From Elephas maximus indicus (taxonomy: Eukaryota; Chordata; Mammalia; Proboscidea; Elephantidae), in contig NC_064827.1 of the NCBI RefSeq assembly GCF_024166365.1, positions 10,581,001-10,645,000 on the forward strand: a DNA stretch of 64,000 nt, read 5' to 3'. The position numbers and the translations under genes were made by a program. The notes below the pieces were generated by a model that had not been told where the DNA came from, searched no databases, and worked only from the letters and a program-made list of their open reading frames with translations. Shown here in pieces: positions 32,760 through 43,784 of the stretch (its first letter is position 1; each line of letters starts with the position of its first letter).

Positions 32760-33330
32760 GCCATATAACGTGAAAATAATTAGGGTGGGCATAGGTGGTA
32801 GGAGACAGGATTGGGAAGGAGCGTGGAGGTCAGGCCATGGGCATCTTGTCAGCTGTGCTAAAGGAGTTTGAACTTTCTTCTATGGGCAATGAGGTGTCAA
32901 CCAGAGGATTCTCATAGGCAAGGGATGACCTGAAATTATATTTTAGGTTAGCAGCATGGGCGGCTATAGTTTGGGAGGTGAATTAGGAGGGAAAGAAATG
33001 AGACGGGGGACCAGTTACAAGAGAGACAATGAGGGCTTGCATTAAGGTAGCAAGGGTGGGGAAGAGGGAGCGGGTTTGAGATTTAGAATGAAGAGTTAAA
33101 GGAGTTGATGGCCAATCAGCTATGAATTTTGAGGTAACAGGGGAAGCAGAAGACCACTCTCTGGATTTTGGTTTGAGTGGTTAGGGAGATTGGGGAGTGA
33201 TACTCGACAGCGAGGGAACACCCAGAAGAGGCAGCGTATTTGTAGTGGTAGAGGTGGTAGGGCTGTGACAATGAGTCCAGTTTTGGACATATATTTGAGA
33301 TACCTGTGGGATATCCAGATGGAATGTGGC
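32760..33330 (+). mobile_element. Old mammal-wide interspersed repeat, family unassigned
   Basis: tatgggcaatgaggtgtcaa, gagacgggggaccagttaca, gagtccagttttggacatat and gagatacctgtgggatatcc follow the order of a common ancient mammalian repeat I cannot name with certainty. It runs into the minisatellite. Confidence 0.5.
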
Positions 33331-33675
33331 TATAAGGAGAGAGGTTCCTGGTGGAGACACTGGCTGTGTTATGGTCATTGGTTTCTGGGGAGTGGTTGAA
33401 GCCACAGGGGTGGATGAGACTGAGATACCTCCAGGTGGAGGATCTAGGAGGAAGTTGTATATGAGTGGATATAAGGAGAGAAGTGGATGATGGAGACACG
33501 ATGTTATGATCCTTGGTCTCTGGGCAGTGATTAAAGCCACAGGTGGATGAGGTATCTGTAGGACCTCCAGGTGGAGGGTCTAGAAGGAAGTTGTATATAG
33601 GTGGATGTAAGGAGAGAGGTTCATGGTGGGGACACAGTGTTATGGTCCTTGGTCTCTGGGGAATGAGCAAAGCCA
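33331..33675 (+). repeat. Minisatellite, about 137-bp unit, 2.5 copies
   Basis: Units start at tataaggagagagg (33,331), tataaggagagaag (33,470) and tgtaaggagagagg (33,606), so spacings are 139 and 136 bp. Each carries ggagacac, ttatg-tc, ttggt-tctgg, aagccacagg and cctccaggtggagg-tctag. The long minus-strand frames across it (33,116-33,676) are repeat-driven, not a gene. Confidence 0.9.
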
Positions 33676-33783
33676 TGGATTAAATAAGATTTCTTGCAAA
33701 GGTTTGCAGAATAAGAAGAATAGATGGCTGAGAACCAACATTATTACCTGACCTTAATTTGCAATTTCATTTCTCCTTACCTT

Positions 33784-33990
33784 ACCAAACCCAAACCCAC
33801 TGCCATCGAATCGATTCCGACTTATAGCATCCAGATAGGACAGAGTAGAACTTCCCCATAGGGTTTCTGAGGCTGTAAATCATTACAGAAGCAGACTGCC
33901 ACATCTTTCTTCCACAGAGTGGCTGTTGGCTTCTGTTGACCTTTCAGTTAGCAGCCAAGTGCTTAACCATTGTGCCACCAGGGCTCCTTC
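33784..33990 (-). mobile_element. AfroSINE, long
   Basis: Antisense: cactgccatcgaatcgattc, catagggtttctgaggctg, cattacagaagcagactgc, head tgccaccagggctcctt. Confidence 0.93.
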
Positions 33991-34975
33991 TCCATACCTT
34001 GGCTTCTCCATTTTCTCCCCTGAACCTTCTTCCGTTGTCTTCTCTATTTAAAGACGTGGCATTAGATTTTCATTATGCTGCATACATCCCAGTCTTCTGA
34101 AAACCTCTGACTCACTGATCACACTCCCCCAGAAGTGCTTTCTCACATATGCATCCTTTTTGGCCTTCTTGTCCTCAAGATGCCTTTAGAGCTTTCCCTC
34201 GGGGCTCCCTTTTCATTTGTCCTTAGCTTATCTCCCCACACAGACTAGAACCCTGACAGTGGGGACCTCGTTCTTCTTGCTTTCTCTTCCCCACCCAGCC
34301 CAGCAGGTACAGTGCCTGCCCTCCACTCACTACTCACAAGACTTGTTTTTTGAGAATTTTCTTATTGCAAAAATACATGTAAGACAACATTTGCCAATTC
34401 AACATTTTTCAGGGTCCTACTACTTTTTATTGATGTTTTTATTCTCCTTTAGAAGAGTTAAATAAAAAGGTAGACAACTCAGAATTTTAAAAGGGCATAT
34501 ATCAGTTGATGTACCTTGAACTAAACCGCAAGTGCCTGCTTAAGATGGGTTTGTAGCTAGAATGTTCTGTAGCTCGCTAAAAAAAAGAAAGGAATTGAAT
34601 TAGCCAAAAGGTCCATAAAACCACTGCAGAGTTTCAGTCTGTCATTTGTCATTCTCACTGTTTTAAAATTTCAGCAGAAGAGAATATACCCTTTGGCAGC
34701 TCTCCTGTATCTGCCATGGCTTATTGAAAGCTGAATTTATCTGTTGGTTTCAATGGGCTGAACATCTTGTGTTTTTAAGAGACATTTGCCTATGTTTGCA
34801 CAGACTGACTCTGGGGGCAGTGGGAACACTGGTCCGAGGGGAGCAATTGTGAGTATCCTTGCTCTTCTGATGATAGAAAATGACACAATTAGGGACCTTA
34901 GCTGAATATCCTCCAGCAAACTGAACAATAAAGACCAACATAAACACGTCACTTGGCCTCATGGCACTTACACTG
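33991..34975. other. Unique sequence
   Basis: No repeat or exon recognised. Confidence 0.5.
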
Positions 34976-34977
34976 AA

Positions 34978-35186
34978 ATTTGATGTCGGGGAAGAGCCCA
35001 GTCCCTGGACCAGGTGACCTAGGTTCAAATCCTGGCCAGCCCTCACTCTCAGGAAACTTGGCTTTGCCTCCTGGAGCATGCTTTCCTCAATTGTACAATG
35101 AGGATAAGTTGTGACCTCTGGCCAAGTGACTTACCTTCTTTGTACCTTTTTTTCACTCATCTGTGGAATGAGCATCTAATTGTTCG
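34978..35186 (+). mobile_element. MIR element
   Basis: aggtgacctaggttcaaatc, tggccaagtgacttacctt and tcactcatctgtggaatgag are MIR landmarks in sense orientation. The SINE that follows cuts it. Confidence 0.72.
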
Positions 35187-35193
35187 GTTCAGA

Positions 35194-35400
35194 AGGAGCC
35201 CTGGTGGCACAGTGGTTAAGCTCTCGGCTGCTAACCGAAAGGTCGACAGTTTCAACCCACCAGCTGCTCCGCCAGAGAAAGATGCGGTAACCTGCTTCCG
35301 TAAAGATTACAGCCTTGGAAACACTGTGGGGCAGTTCTACTCTGTCCTATAGGGTCCCTATGAATCAAATTTGACTCGTCAGCAACAGGTATGGGTTCTA
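35194..35400 (+). mobile_element. AfroSINE, long
   Basis: Complete from aggagccctggtggcacag to tgactcgtcagcaacagg. Possible 7-bp TSD gttcaga at 35,187-35,193 and 35,401-35,407. Confidence 0.93.
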
Positions 35401-35584
35401 GTTCAGACGCTTGTTACCGGGTCAAATGAAATGATGGTCTTTGAGGTCGCTAGAACAAAAGCCTCGTACACATTAAAGAATTTATTTTATAGGAATTGGA
35501 GAGGGAGTTTGGGCCCTGGGCAGCCACCTTTTTAGCTCCTGGGCAAGCAGATCTGAGGCAGGGGTGTGACATCCGCTGTGGCAG

Positions 35585-37015
35585 GTCCCACACCACTCAT
35601 GGGTGGCTTTAAAGAACAGAAATGTATTTTCTCACAGTTAGGGCTAGAAGCCTGAATTCAGGGTCTTGGCTGTGTTGATTCCTTCCTTTTTGGTAGCCCT
35701 GGGTGTTCCTTGGTGTACCTTTCCTCCTAGCTGCTCCTCAGATGGGTCTGATTTCCCCGTGTGTATGTGTGTCTGTTCTGCTCTTTTCGTTATTTTTTGT
35801 TTTGTTGTTGAGAAGATACACAGGAAAATCAACACCAATCCAGCAGTTTCTACATGTACAATTCAGTGATCTTGACTACATTCTTCAAGTTGTGCTACCA
35901 TTCTCACCCTTTTCTGAGTTGTTCCTCCCCATTAACATAAAACCACTGCCCCCAAGGTTCCCGTCTAATCTTTTGAGTTGCTGTCAATTTGATCCCATAT
36001 AGATAGTTCTTAAAAAAACATAATGCCCAAGGCAGACTGTTCTGACTAGTTTAGATAGACTTGTTTGGTTTTAAGATACTTCAGGGGATGTTTTTGGTTT
36101 AGGGTTTCAAGATTATCTCAGGGCAGTAGTTTCAGGGATTCATCCACTTCTGTGGCTCCAGAAAGCCTAGAGTCCATGAGAATTTGGAATTCTGTTCTGC
36201 ATTTTCCCCCTTTTGATCAGGATACGTCTATGAACTCTTTGATCAAAATGTTCAGTAATGGTAGCCAGGCACCATCCAGTTCTTCTGGTCTCATGGCAAA
36301 GGAGGCAGTTGTTTATGGAGGCAGTTAGCCACACATTCTGTTTCCTCCTCCTATTCTTAATTCTCCTTCTTCCTTTTTTGCTCCAGCTTGCTAGGGAACA
36401 ACTGTTGTGCCTTGGTTGGCCTCTCGCAAGCTTTTAAGACCCCAGGCACTACACAACAGACTAGGAGCTAGAACAGAAGCACTAAACACATTATTAGGCC
36501 AATTAACTGGCATGTCCCATAAAACCATGATCCTAAACCTCCAAATCAAGAATCCAGATCTCCTGAGGTATTTAACTGTACATAAACAGCCTTGGCGGCT
36601 ATTCTTTTTTGTTGTTGTTGTTATAAATAGCACGGCTTTTGCCAATTTGACTTTTTATAGGTGTACAACTTATTGACAACAATTACAATAATCAGGTGTG
36701 CAACCCTACCCTTAAGCAATGCCTAAACTCCCCTTTTCCCCCACCTTCCCACCCCTGATAACCACTGATAAGCTTTGGTCTCTGTATATTTGCCTTTTCT
36801 TGTGAGGTCATATGATATTTGGTCTTTTGTGTATTCTGCTCTTTTTATGACTCAGAAGTGATTAGGTTTAGGACCCATCCTGCACTGGTAAGGCCTCATT
36901 AGTATAGAGAAAGAAAAATGAATTCCCAAACAGGATCACACACACAGGCTCAGGGGTTAGGATTTCAACATATATTTGGGGGGAACACAATTCAATCTAT
37001 ATCTAACAGCCCTCA
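35585..37015 (-). mobile_element. MLT1-type LTR, split by an L1
   Basis: Left part to 35,787: tgggtggctttaaagaacag, aaatgtattttctcacagtt. Right part from 36,834: ctctttttatgactcagaag, ggatttcaacatatatttgg, gggaacacaattcaatct. The two halves are contiguous in the MLT1 order. Confidence 0.83.
35788..36833 (-). mobile_element. LINE-1 3' end inserted in MLT1, with TSD
   Basis: Antisense L1 3' UTR: tctacatgtacaattcagtg, cattctcacccttttctgag, gcaagcttttaagacccc, gataaccactgataagc. It is flanked by ttctgctctttt at 35,776-35,787 and 36,834-36,845. About 1.05 kb, 5' truncated. Confidence 0.9.
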
Positions 37016-37107
37016 CCAAAGAATAATTCTCCTCCTCCATCTGCAGGGGCTAAGGGCATGTACAGGCCCTTTGCTAAAGTCCGATCTGAGCTCTGGAGTT
37101 TAAACAC

Positions 37108-37303
37108 ATCTACAGCATGGTTAAAGTGATCGACTGCTAAGGAAAAGATTGGTGGTTCAAAACCACCAGTGGCTCCAAAGGAGAGACATGTGGCGGTCTG
37201 CTTCTGTACAGATTTATAGCCTTGGAAACCCTGTGGGGTTGCAATGACTTGGAATCGACTCAGTGGCGGTGGGCTTAGTTTAGTTTTTTTTTTTTTTTTT
37301 TTA
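37108..37303 (+). mobile_element. AfroSINE, long, with deletion in the 3' half
   Basis: Head degraded (tacagcatggttaaagtgat); gagacatgtggcggtctgct; then accctgtggggttgcaatga, so the cagttctactctgtcctat segment is missing. It ends in a T-run of about 18 bp. Confidence 0.87.
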
Positions 37304-37790
37304 CAACGTGGATGAAGAGGGCAGCGTGCTTCCCTTTTGAAAAGGGGTGAATCTTGGATTTTTTGAAGAAAGCAAAACTAACGTTTACTTGTTAAAGAAA
37401 AGGAATGCTGGTGGCAGCAAGTAATTCATATGATTGGGTGCAACCTAGGACGTGGTGCTCAAAGTCTTAAATAAGTTAATTGTTTGTTCAGTTCAATTAC
37501 ATTAAAAATTATATTATAATCAATAAAACTAAGATTCTTAAAAAAAAGCAATGAAACAATATTCATATGTGTGTGTGTGTTACTAGCTAGAATATATGTA
37601 GCAAATATATAGTGATTTAACAACTAGTCTTTATTTGGATTGGCCACCAAAAGCTAGCTACCATTATTTTATGCAAGAGTAAGTGAAACATAATTTAAGT
37701 GACCAAAAGCACAAGAAGGCACAACGTATGTGAAAACATCATCGACAGTAATGATAAAGGAAATTCAGCCTGAGGTAACTGAGGTTAAAA
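37304..37790. other. A/T-rich sequence
   Basis: Short TG run at about 37,568-37,580. Nothing else recognised. Confidence 0.5.
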
Positions 37791-37794
37791 CTAT

Positions 37795-38330
37795 AAAAAT
37801 GATAAATTCCATTATTGATGTTGGTGTGTAGACTTAGAAATATTCTTGTATTATTAATAGCATTCAAATCGATGCAGACTTTCTGAAGGGTTCCAACAAC
37901 ATTTTACAAAAAGCCATTTCACTGAACATACCCTTTGATCTGGTAGTCTCTCTTTTCTGAGGAAAAAAGAAATCAAAGAAGAAAAAAAATTCTTGTGAGA
38001 ACAATATTCTGTATAATAGTGAAAAGCTAAAAACTCCAAACCAGTACCTAACATTTGGGGATATAATTAAACAAATGATAATAGCTCATAACAATAGAAT
38101 ATTATTTGCTGATAAAACAGTATAGAAAAGTTTGTGTGAAATAACTGAAAAAAAATAGACACATTGTTATGAAAGACTGTTTACAATAAGTATACTGATG
38201 GGGATCAGAAATGACAGGGTACTTTTATACAATTTGCTCTGATGATTTTGTTAACTTTTTGTTGTATGTCTGGCTGTACATGAATGTGATATGAAGAATA
38301 GAATTCACTTAAAGGATATCATAAGACGTA
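37795..38330 (+). mobile_element. Old LINE-1/HAL1-like 3' region
   Basis: taatagtgaaaagctaaaaa, cctaacatttggggatataa, ttaaacaaatgataatagct and atagaatattatttgctgat follow an L1ME/HAL1-type 3' end in sense orientation. No frame survives. Confidence 0.65.
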
Positions 38331-38335
38331 GGAAC

Positions 38336-38536
38336 TGGAGTCCCGGGTAGTGCAGATGGCTAAGTGCTTGACTACTAGCCAAAAGGTTCGGCAGTTAGAG
38401 CCTACTCAGAGGTGCTCTGGAACAAAGGCCTGGAAATCTTCCAGAAGGTCACAGCCTTGAGAGCCCTGTGGAGCAGTTCTATTCTGATACACGTGGGGTC
38501 ACCATGAGTCAGAATTGACACGATGGTAACAACAAG
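38336..38536 (+). mobile_element. AfroSINE, older type
   Basis: gagtcccgggtagtgcagat, cagaggtgctctggaacaaa, gatacacgtggggtcaccat, gagtcagaattgacacgatg. Confidence 0.9.
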
Positions 38537-39300
38537 GCACTGATAGTGCAGGATCAGCAAGGTTTGGAGCAGGCTCTGGGAGGTTAGGCTAGGCAATCAA
38601 AGAAATAATCCTTAAGACCAACGGAAACTAACATCGATTCCCCACAGGCGCGCGGAATCAGCAGATGAGATTTATTTCGGGATTAGAGAGTTTTTTTTTT
38701 TTTTTTTTCAAGAAGGTTTTAGATCTGTGATCACAGCCTATAACCAATTATAATAGCAAAAATAAATAAATAAAGTTTAATTCCCTGTTAGAAAAAAACC
38801 TTAATTCCGAATCGTTATCATGCTTCAAGTCATATCACACGCAGCTAAATTCTAGAAAAGCAGACGTTTTAGATAAGCCGGCAGAAGTCATCGTAATGGA
38901 ATTTGACCTGTACTCTGTTAAGAAACAAAACTCTTGAGCTCGTTACACGAGGTTGTATCGGAACAGGACCATAAATTCCAAGGAATTCACTGGGTCCTTA
39001 AAGTAGGTGGGTAGCCACTATGTAGACACCAAGAACAAATACAAATCAACTAGGTTGAAAACAGGAAGAGTATCACTGGCTTCCACAATTGTTTGAAATT
39101 TAAAAACTTCAGGATGACGCTCCAGGGTATCTCCTCTTTGCAGGAGAAAGGATTATCCCAGAGACAAATGGGGCGCTTGTCTCCTTGCAGTGCTTGCTCA
39201 AAGGACCTCCCGACTGGTTCTTTAATCATTAACAAGTAAATATGACCCCATAATCCCCACTGTTAAGGAAGATTACCTTTAGCACAGCCTATAGATCCCT
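38537..39300. other. Unique sequence
   Basis: T-run at about 38,692-38,709 and an aaataaataaataaa run near 38,758. No gene recognised. Confidence 0.5.
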
Positions 39301-39302
39301 TT

Positions 39303-39518
39303 AAGGAGCCCTGATGGCGCAGTGGTTAAGTGCTCACCTGCTAACCGAAAGGTCAGTGATTCTGACTCACCAGCTGCTCAGTGGGGGAAAGATGTGGAAA
39401 TCTGCTCCCATAAAGAGTACAGCCTTGGAAACCCTATGGGACCGTTCTACTCTGTCCTGTGTGGTCGCTGTGAGTCAGAATCTCCTGGACACAGTGGGCT
39501 TGGTGTTTTGGTTTGGGT
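39303..39518 (+). mobile_element. AfroSINE, long
   Basis: aggagccctgatggcgcagt, ggaaagatgtggaaatctgc, accgttctactctgtcctg; the tail is altered (gagtcagaatctcctggaca). Confidence 0.92.
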
Positions 39519-39832
39519 GGATCGCTTCAATGTGTGTGGTACTTTGGTTCCCAGGGTCATGTGTTGTGTTCACGTGCTGCTTGAGAGTCTTAGACACAGT
39601 TCTACAACTCTTGGTCCCTAACGGGTAGAGCATTTCAGTTTAACATCCATTTATGAACAGTGGTTCTTCCAGTGTAATTTTTGATGCTCCTGATGTCAGC
39701 AGTGGGATTTGTATGTTTTGCAGGGAGAAGGGAGGAGAGGAGAAGCTGCCATTGCATTATGTTCACTGGACAGGGCCAAAGTGGTCCAGCTCCTTGGTCT
39801 TCCCAGCAAAGAACAGCTTCTAAAGTGAGGCT

Positions 39833-40007
39833 GGTGTTGTTGGTGCCCGTTGAGTGGATTCTGACTTGTGGTGACCCCATGTGTGCGGAGTAGAAGCCCT
39901 CCATAGGGTTTTCGAGGCTGTGACCTTTCAGAAGCAGATCACCAGGCCTGTCTTCCGAGGTGCCTGTGGTGGGTTTGAGCCATAAACCTTTCGGCTAGTA
40001 GTTGAGT
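39833..40007 (-). mobile_element. AfroSINE, older type, head-truncated
   Basis: Antisense: gcccgttgagtggattctga, gtgtgcggagtagaagccc, tcttccgaggtgcctgtgg. It ends at ttgagtgt, where the sense copy starts. Confidence 0.88.
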
Positions 40008-40207
40008 GTGGTCTCTGGGTGGCGCAGTGAAGTCCCTGACTACTAGCTGAAGGGTTGGCAGTTTGAACCCATCCAGAGGTGCCTTGGCAGATGGGCCTGG
40101 AAATCTGCTTCTGACAGGTCACGGTTTTGAAAATCCTACGGAGCAGTTCTACTCTGCACACGTGGGGTCCCCAAGAATTGGAATCAGCTCGACGGTACTT
40201 ACCAACA
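40008..40207 (+). mobile_element. AfroSINE, older type
   Basis: ggtctctgggtggcgcagtg, cagaggtgccttggcagatg, cacacgtggggtccccaaga, ggaatcagctcgacggtact. Head-to-head with the preceding copy. Confidence 0.88.
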
Positions 40208-40828
40208 ACATCAAGATAAGCCGAATGATGCCACTTCAATGGCTTCTTGAGAGGATTAACTGAGAGAGAATTTGGATCTAGGAACGAAGCAGCTGCTCTT
40301 TCCTTTTATTTTTTACATGAAAAGCGTTTTGTAAGGTGCTGAGACGAGAAGGGATAACACTTAGAATTAGGGGGTTGGGGGGAGTGTGGGGGAGGCAGTT
40401 GGATAAACCAATGAGTGGGCCTTGCCCTCCAGGAATTTGTAGTGCCTTAGGGGAGTCCAGGCCACACACTTAGGGGAAGATAATGAAGAGAAGGGTGAAT
40501 GTGACTGGAATTAGGGTGAAATCCAGCCTCAGGAGTCCAATCAAACCTCTGAGGTTGTGGTGTGTGACCCTTGTTCTATCCAGATTCGAGGGCAGACTGG
40601 TAACACGGGACAAATACATGCTGTTAAATTCCTCTTGAGAGAAAGTCACACTTAAAAAAGTGATTGAATGTCAGAATCTGTTCCTTTGTTTTAGAAAATT
40701 GCCTCTTTTCCCCTGTATTTCAGGAAGTGTTTCATAATAAGCCAAATGGAACTTTTTAAACAATGAAGATGATTGCTGTGTAAAAGCTTGGCAGGTCCTC
40801 AGAAAGTTACACGTTGAATTACCATGTA
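40208..40828. other. Unique sequence
   Basis: A G-rich patch (about 40,370-40,397: ggggggagtgtgggggagg). Nothing else recognised. Confidence 0.5.
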
Positions 40829-40830
40829 GT

Positions 40831-41033
40831 CATTGTTGGGTGCTGTCGAGTTGATTCCGACTCATAGCAACCCTAGAGGTTAGAGTGGTTTGCCCCATAA
40901 GGTTTTCTAGGCTGTAATCCTTACAGGAGCAGATCTCCAGGTCTTTCTCCCAAGGAGAGACTGGTGGGTTCAAACGGCCGATGTTTCAGTTAGCAGTTGA
41001 ATACTTAACCAGTGCACCATCAGGGCTCCTTTA
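40831..41033 (-). mobile_element. AfroSINE, long
   Basis: Antisense: gctgtcgagttgattccgac, gtaatccttacaggagcag, tctttctcccaaggagaga, head caccatcagggctcctt. Confidence 0.93.
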
Positions 41034-41054
41034 GAATTACCTTAACCCACTAAG

Positions 41055-41208
41055 AATCCATTGCTGTTGAGTCAATTCTGACTCATAGTGACTCAGTAGG
41101 ACAGTGTAGAGCTGTCCCATAGGGCTTCCAAGTAGCAGTTGGTGGATTTGAACCACAGACCTTTTGGTTAGCAGGCAAATGCTTTACCGCTGCACTACCA
41201 GCAATTCC
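41055..41208 (-). mobile_element. AfroSINE, short
   Basis: Antisense: cattgctgttgagtcaattc, tagggcttccaagtagcagt, head ctgcactaccagcaattcc. The inner middle block is absent. Confidence 0.9.
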
Positions 41209-41295
41209 ATTTGAAAGCAGGGATATAAACAGATACAAGTACACCAATGTTTACTGCAGTACTATTTAGTGGGACCGTGACTGGCACGTCAGTTT

Positions 41296-41470
41296 AGGAA
41301 ATCCTGGTGGCGTAGTGGTTAAGTGCTATGGCTGCTAACCAGGAGGTTGGCAGTTCAAATCCACCAGGCACTCATTGGAAACTCTATAGGGCAGTTCTAC
41401 TCTGTCCTATAGGGTTGCTATGAGTCAGAATTGACTCGACGACAGTGGGTTTGGTTTTTTATTTTTTATT
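41296..41470 (+). mobile_element. AfroSINE, short, nested in L1
   Basis: ggaaatcctggtggcgtagt, gttcaaatccaccaggcact, gtcagaattgactcgacgac, T-rich end. Confidence 0.92.
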
Positions 41471-41695
41471 TACAATAGCCAAAAGGTAGAAACAACCAAA
41501 ATGTCTACCAACAGATGCAGAGGTAAACAAAATATGGTACATACATAGAATGGAATATTACCCAGCGATAAAGAGAAGTCCTGATACATGCTACAACATG
41601 GATAAACCTTGAAAATATTATGCTTCTTGAAGTAAGTCAGAAACAAAAGGACAAATATTGTATGATCCCACTTACATGAGGTATCTAGAATGTTG

Positions 41696-42402
41696 TTAGA
41701 TGCCTTAAAGTCCGTTCTGACTCGTAGCGACCCCAAGTACAACAGAACAACACGCTGCCTGGTCCTGCGCCGTCCTCACTGTCGTTGCTGTATTCGAGCC
41801 TATTGTAGCTGCTGTGTCGATCCTCGGTGAGGGTCTTCTCTTTCACTGACCCTTTACTTTACCAAGCATGATGTCCTTCTCCAGGGACTGATCCTTTCTG
41901 ATAACATGTCCCACATTTGTGAGATGAAGTCTCGCCATCCTTGCTTCTAAGGAGCATTCTGGCTGTACTTCTTCCAACATAGATTTGTTCATTCTTTTGG
42001 GAGTCCATGGTAGGTATAGTCAGTATTCTTTGTCAATACCATAATTCAAAGACGTCAATTCTTCCTCATTGTGCCTTCATTGTCTAGCTTTCACATGCAT
42101 ATGAGGCCATTGAAAATGCCAGGGCTAGGGTCAGGCACACCGTAGTCCTCAAAGTGACCATATTGCTTTTTAACACTTTAAAGAGGTCTTTTGCTGCAGA
42201 TTTGCCCAATGCAAAATGTCGTTTGATTTCTTAACTGCTGCTTCCATGGACGTTGATTGTGGATCCAAGTAAAATGAAATCCTTGACAACTTCAGTCTGT
42301 TTTTTTCACTGTTTATCATGATGTTGCTTGCTGGTCCAGTTGTGGGGATTTTTTTTGTGTGTGTGTATGTTGAGGTGTAATCCATACCAAAAACATGGCA
42401 AT
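41696..42402 (-). mobile_element. RTE/BovB-type LINE, C-terminal RT region
   Basis: The longest RTE piece here, about 700 bp. The minus strand shows interrupted RTE sequence. In order: a Phe-x-x-Leu-Gly-Ser-x-Ile block; the conserved Glu-Ile-Lys-Arg; Lys-Asp-Leu-x-x-Val-Leu-Lys-Ser; a Tyr-x-Cys-Glu-Ser region; Phe-Glu-Leu-Trp; and the Ser-Leu-Glu-Lys-Asp-Ile / Met-Leu-Gly-Lys end. Stops and frameshifts are present. It is inserted in the sense L1. Confidence 0.87.
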
Positions 42403-42637
42403 ATTTTATAGGCAAATACATAGACCCTGGAGTTTGTTAGTGGTTACCAGAGGTGGGTGGGAGGGGGGACAGGGAAGGTATTACTTAGGAGGCACTGGAT
42501 TTCTGTCAAGGATGACGGGAAAGATTGGAAACGCATAGTGGTGATGGTAGCACAATGCAGTGGACGTAGTTAATGTCACTGAGTTATACACTTAAAAATA
42601 AATACAAATGTTTTGTTACGTGTTTTTCACCAGAATA

Positions 42638-42661
42638 ATATATATATATATATATATATAT
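42638..42661 (+). repeat. TA dinucleotide repeat
   Basis: About 12 TA units at the 3' end of the L1, probably grown from its A-rich tail. Confidence 0.95.
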
Positions 42662-42674
42662 GAAAGTAGGTATA

Positions 42675-43230
42675 GGAAGCGATGGAGACAGCTCTCAGCT
42701 GCTTCCAGGCGACTTCCTGACACAGGGGTCCACACCTTTGCCACAGCTCCATTCGTGTTAACTAGTCCCAAGTAGAGTTGCCAACAGCACCTGGAATCTT
42801 CCACTTAACTCTGGATAAATTGTGAGGTGGAGGAGATAAGCACTTTATTTACATCTCTCCTGACAACTTAGGGGCCCTGGTGGTTCAGCAATTAAATGCT
42901 TGGCTGCTAACCAGAAGGTGTGCAGTTCGAACCCACCCACCCAGCGGCTCCATGTAAGAAAGACCTGGCTATCTGCTCTGTAATGATTATAGTCCTGGAA
43001 ACCCTATGGGGCAGGTCTGCTCTGTCATCAGGGACACTATGAGTCCAAATCAACTGGTCAGCAATGGGTGTTTGGTTTGACAACTCACCTCTTTCCAGCA
43101 TAGACATAAGATCCTTAGCTTAATCACATCTACAAAGTCCCTTTTTCCATGTGAGGTAACATACACACAGGGTCTGGGGATTAGGACATGGGCATCTTTG
43201 GGAGTGGGGGCATTGTTGGACCTATCCCAA
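42675..43230 (-). mobile_element. Possible MaLR/LTR remnant, split by an AfroSINE
   Basis: The right part (tcacatctacaaagtccctt, gggtctggggattaggacat) resembles antisense MaLR-type ends. The left part is uncertain. Confidence 0.35.
42869..43078 (+). mobile_element. AfroSINE, long, with TSD
   Basis: ttaggggccctggtggttca, agaaagacctggctatctgc, ggggcaggtctgctctgtca. Flanked by tgacaact at 42,861-42,868 and 43,079-43,086. Confidence 0.92.
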
Positions 43231-43780
43231 CTGGTATTCTGTAGTTCATCGAACCATTCCTGTTGTTGGTTACTTACACTGCCCCCAGTTTGGGGCCATT
43301 ATGATACTCCGAAAGACATTTGCATACCTGGATCTTCTTTTCTTTTTGAATGTGTCCCTAAAGATAATGTAGGGTTCCGGGAACAAAGGGTATTGACATC
43401 TTCTGTGTTCTGTGTTTGCTCTTCCAATACGCGGTTACATTATTGGTGAATATATGAGTATGTCCATTTCCTTACAACCTCACCAGCGTTACTTTGTATC
43501 ACTTAAAAGTGTCTTTCTGTAATTTGTTACAAAATGACATTTCCGTGTTGTTGTGTTGGTTTAATTTCCTTACTAGCTAGGCTGAAGCTTGTGGAGTGTA
43601 TATGTGTGTTAATGTTTGTTGTGTCATTTGTATTTCAAGAATAGTGTATTTGTTTTGTCTTTCAGTTGCATCTGGAGCTAAAGAGTGGAGACAGGTAGAC
43701 TTACTTAAGTAAGGGGTAAGGCTGATGTTAATGGATGGTATATATGAACTATTTTGCCTTTACTTCTCCATCAAAGAGAA
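43231..43780. other. Unique sequence
   Basis: Nothing recognised. Confidence 0.45.
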
Positions 43781-43784
43781 TGAT

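Larger units (their letters stand above)
41212..42640 (+). mobile_element. LINE-1 ORF2 end and 3' UTR, split by a SINE and an RTE fragment
   Basis: Sense L1 in three pieces. About 41,212-41,295 holds aatgtttactgcagtactat. 41,471-41,695 holds caatagccaaaaggtagaaa, atggaatattacccagcgat and tgatcccacttacatgagg. 42,403-42,640 holds tagtggttaccagaggtggg and gagttatacacttaaaaata. The pieces join in the order of an L1 3' end. No open frame remains. Confidence 0.85.

Noticed and set aside
33116..33676. 186- and 119-codon minus strand frames with internal repeats
   Set aside because: They follow the 137-bp minisatellite, whose unit is not a multiple of 3 in each step. The repeated peptide is a by-product.
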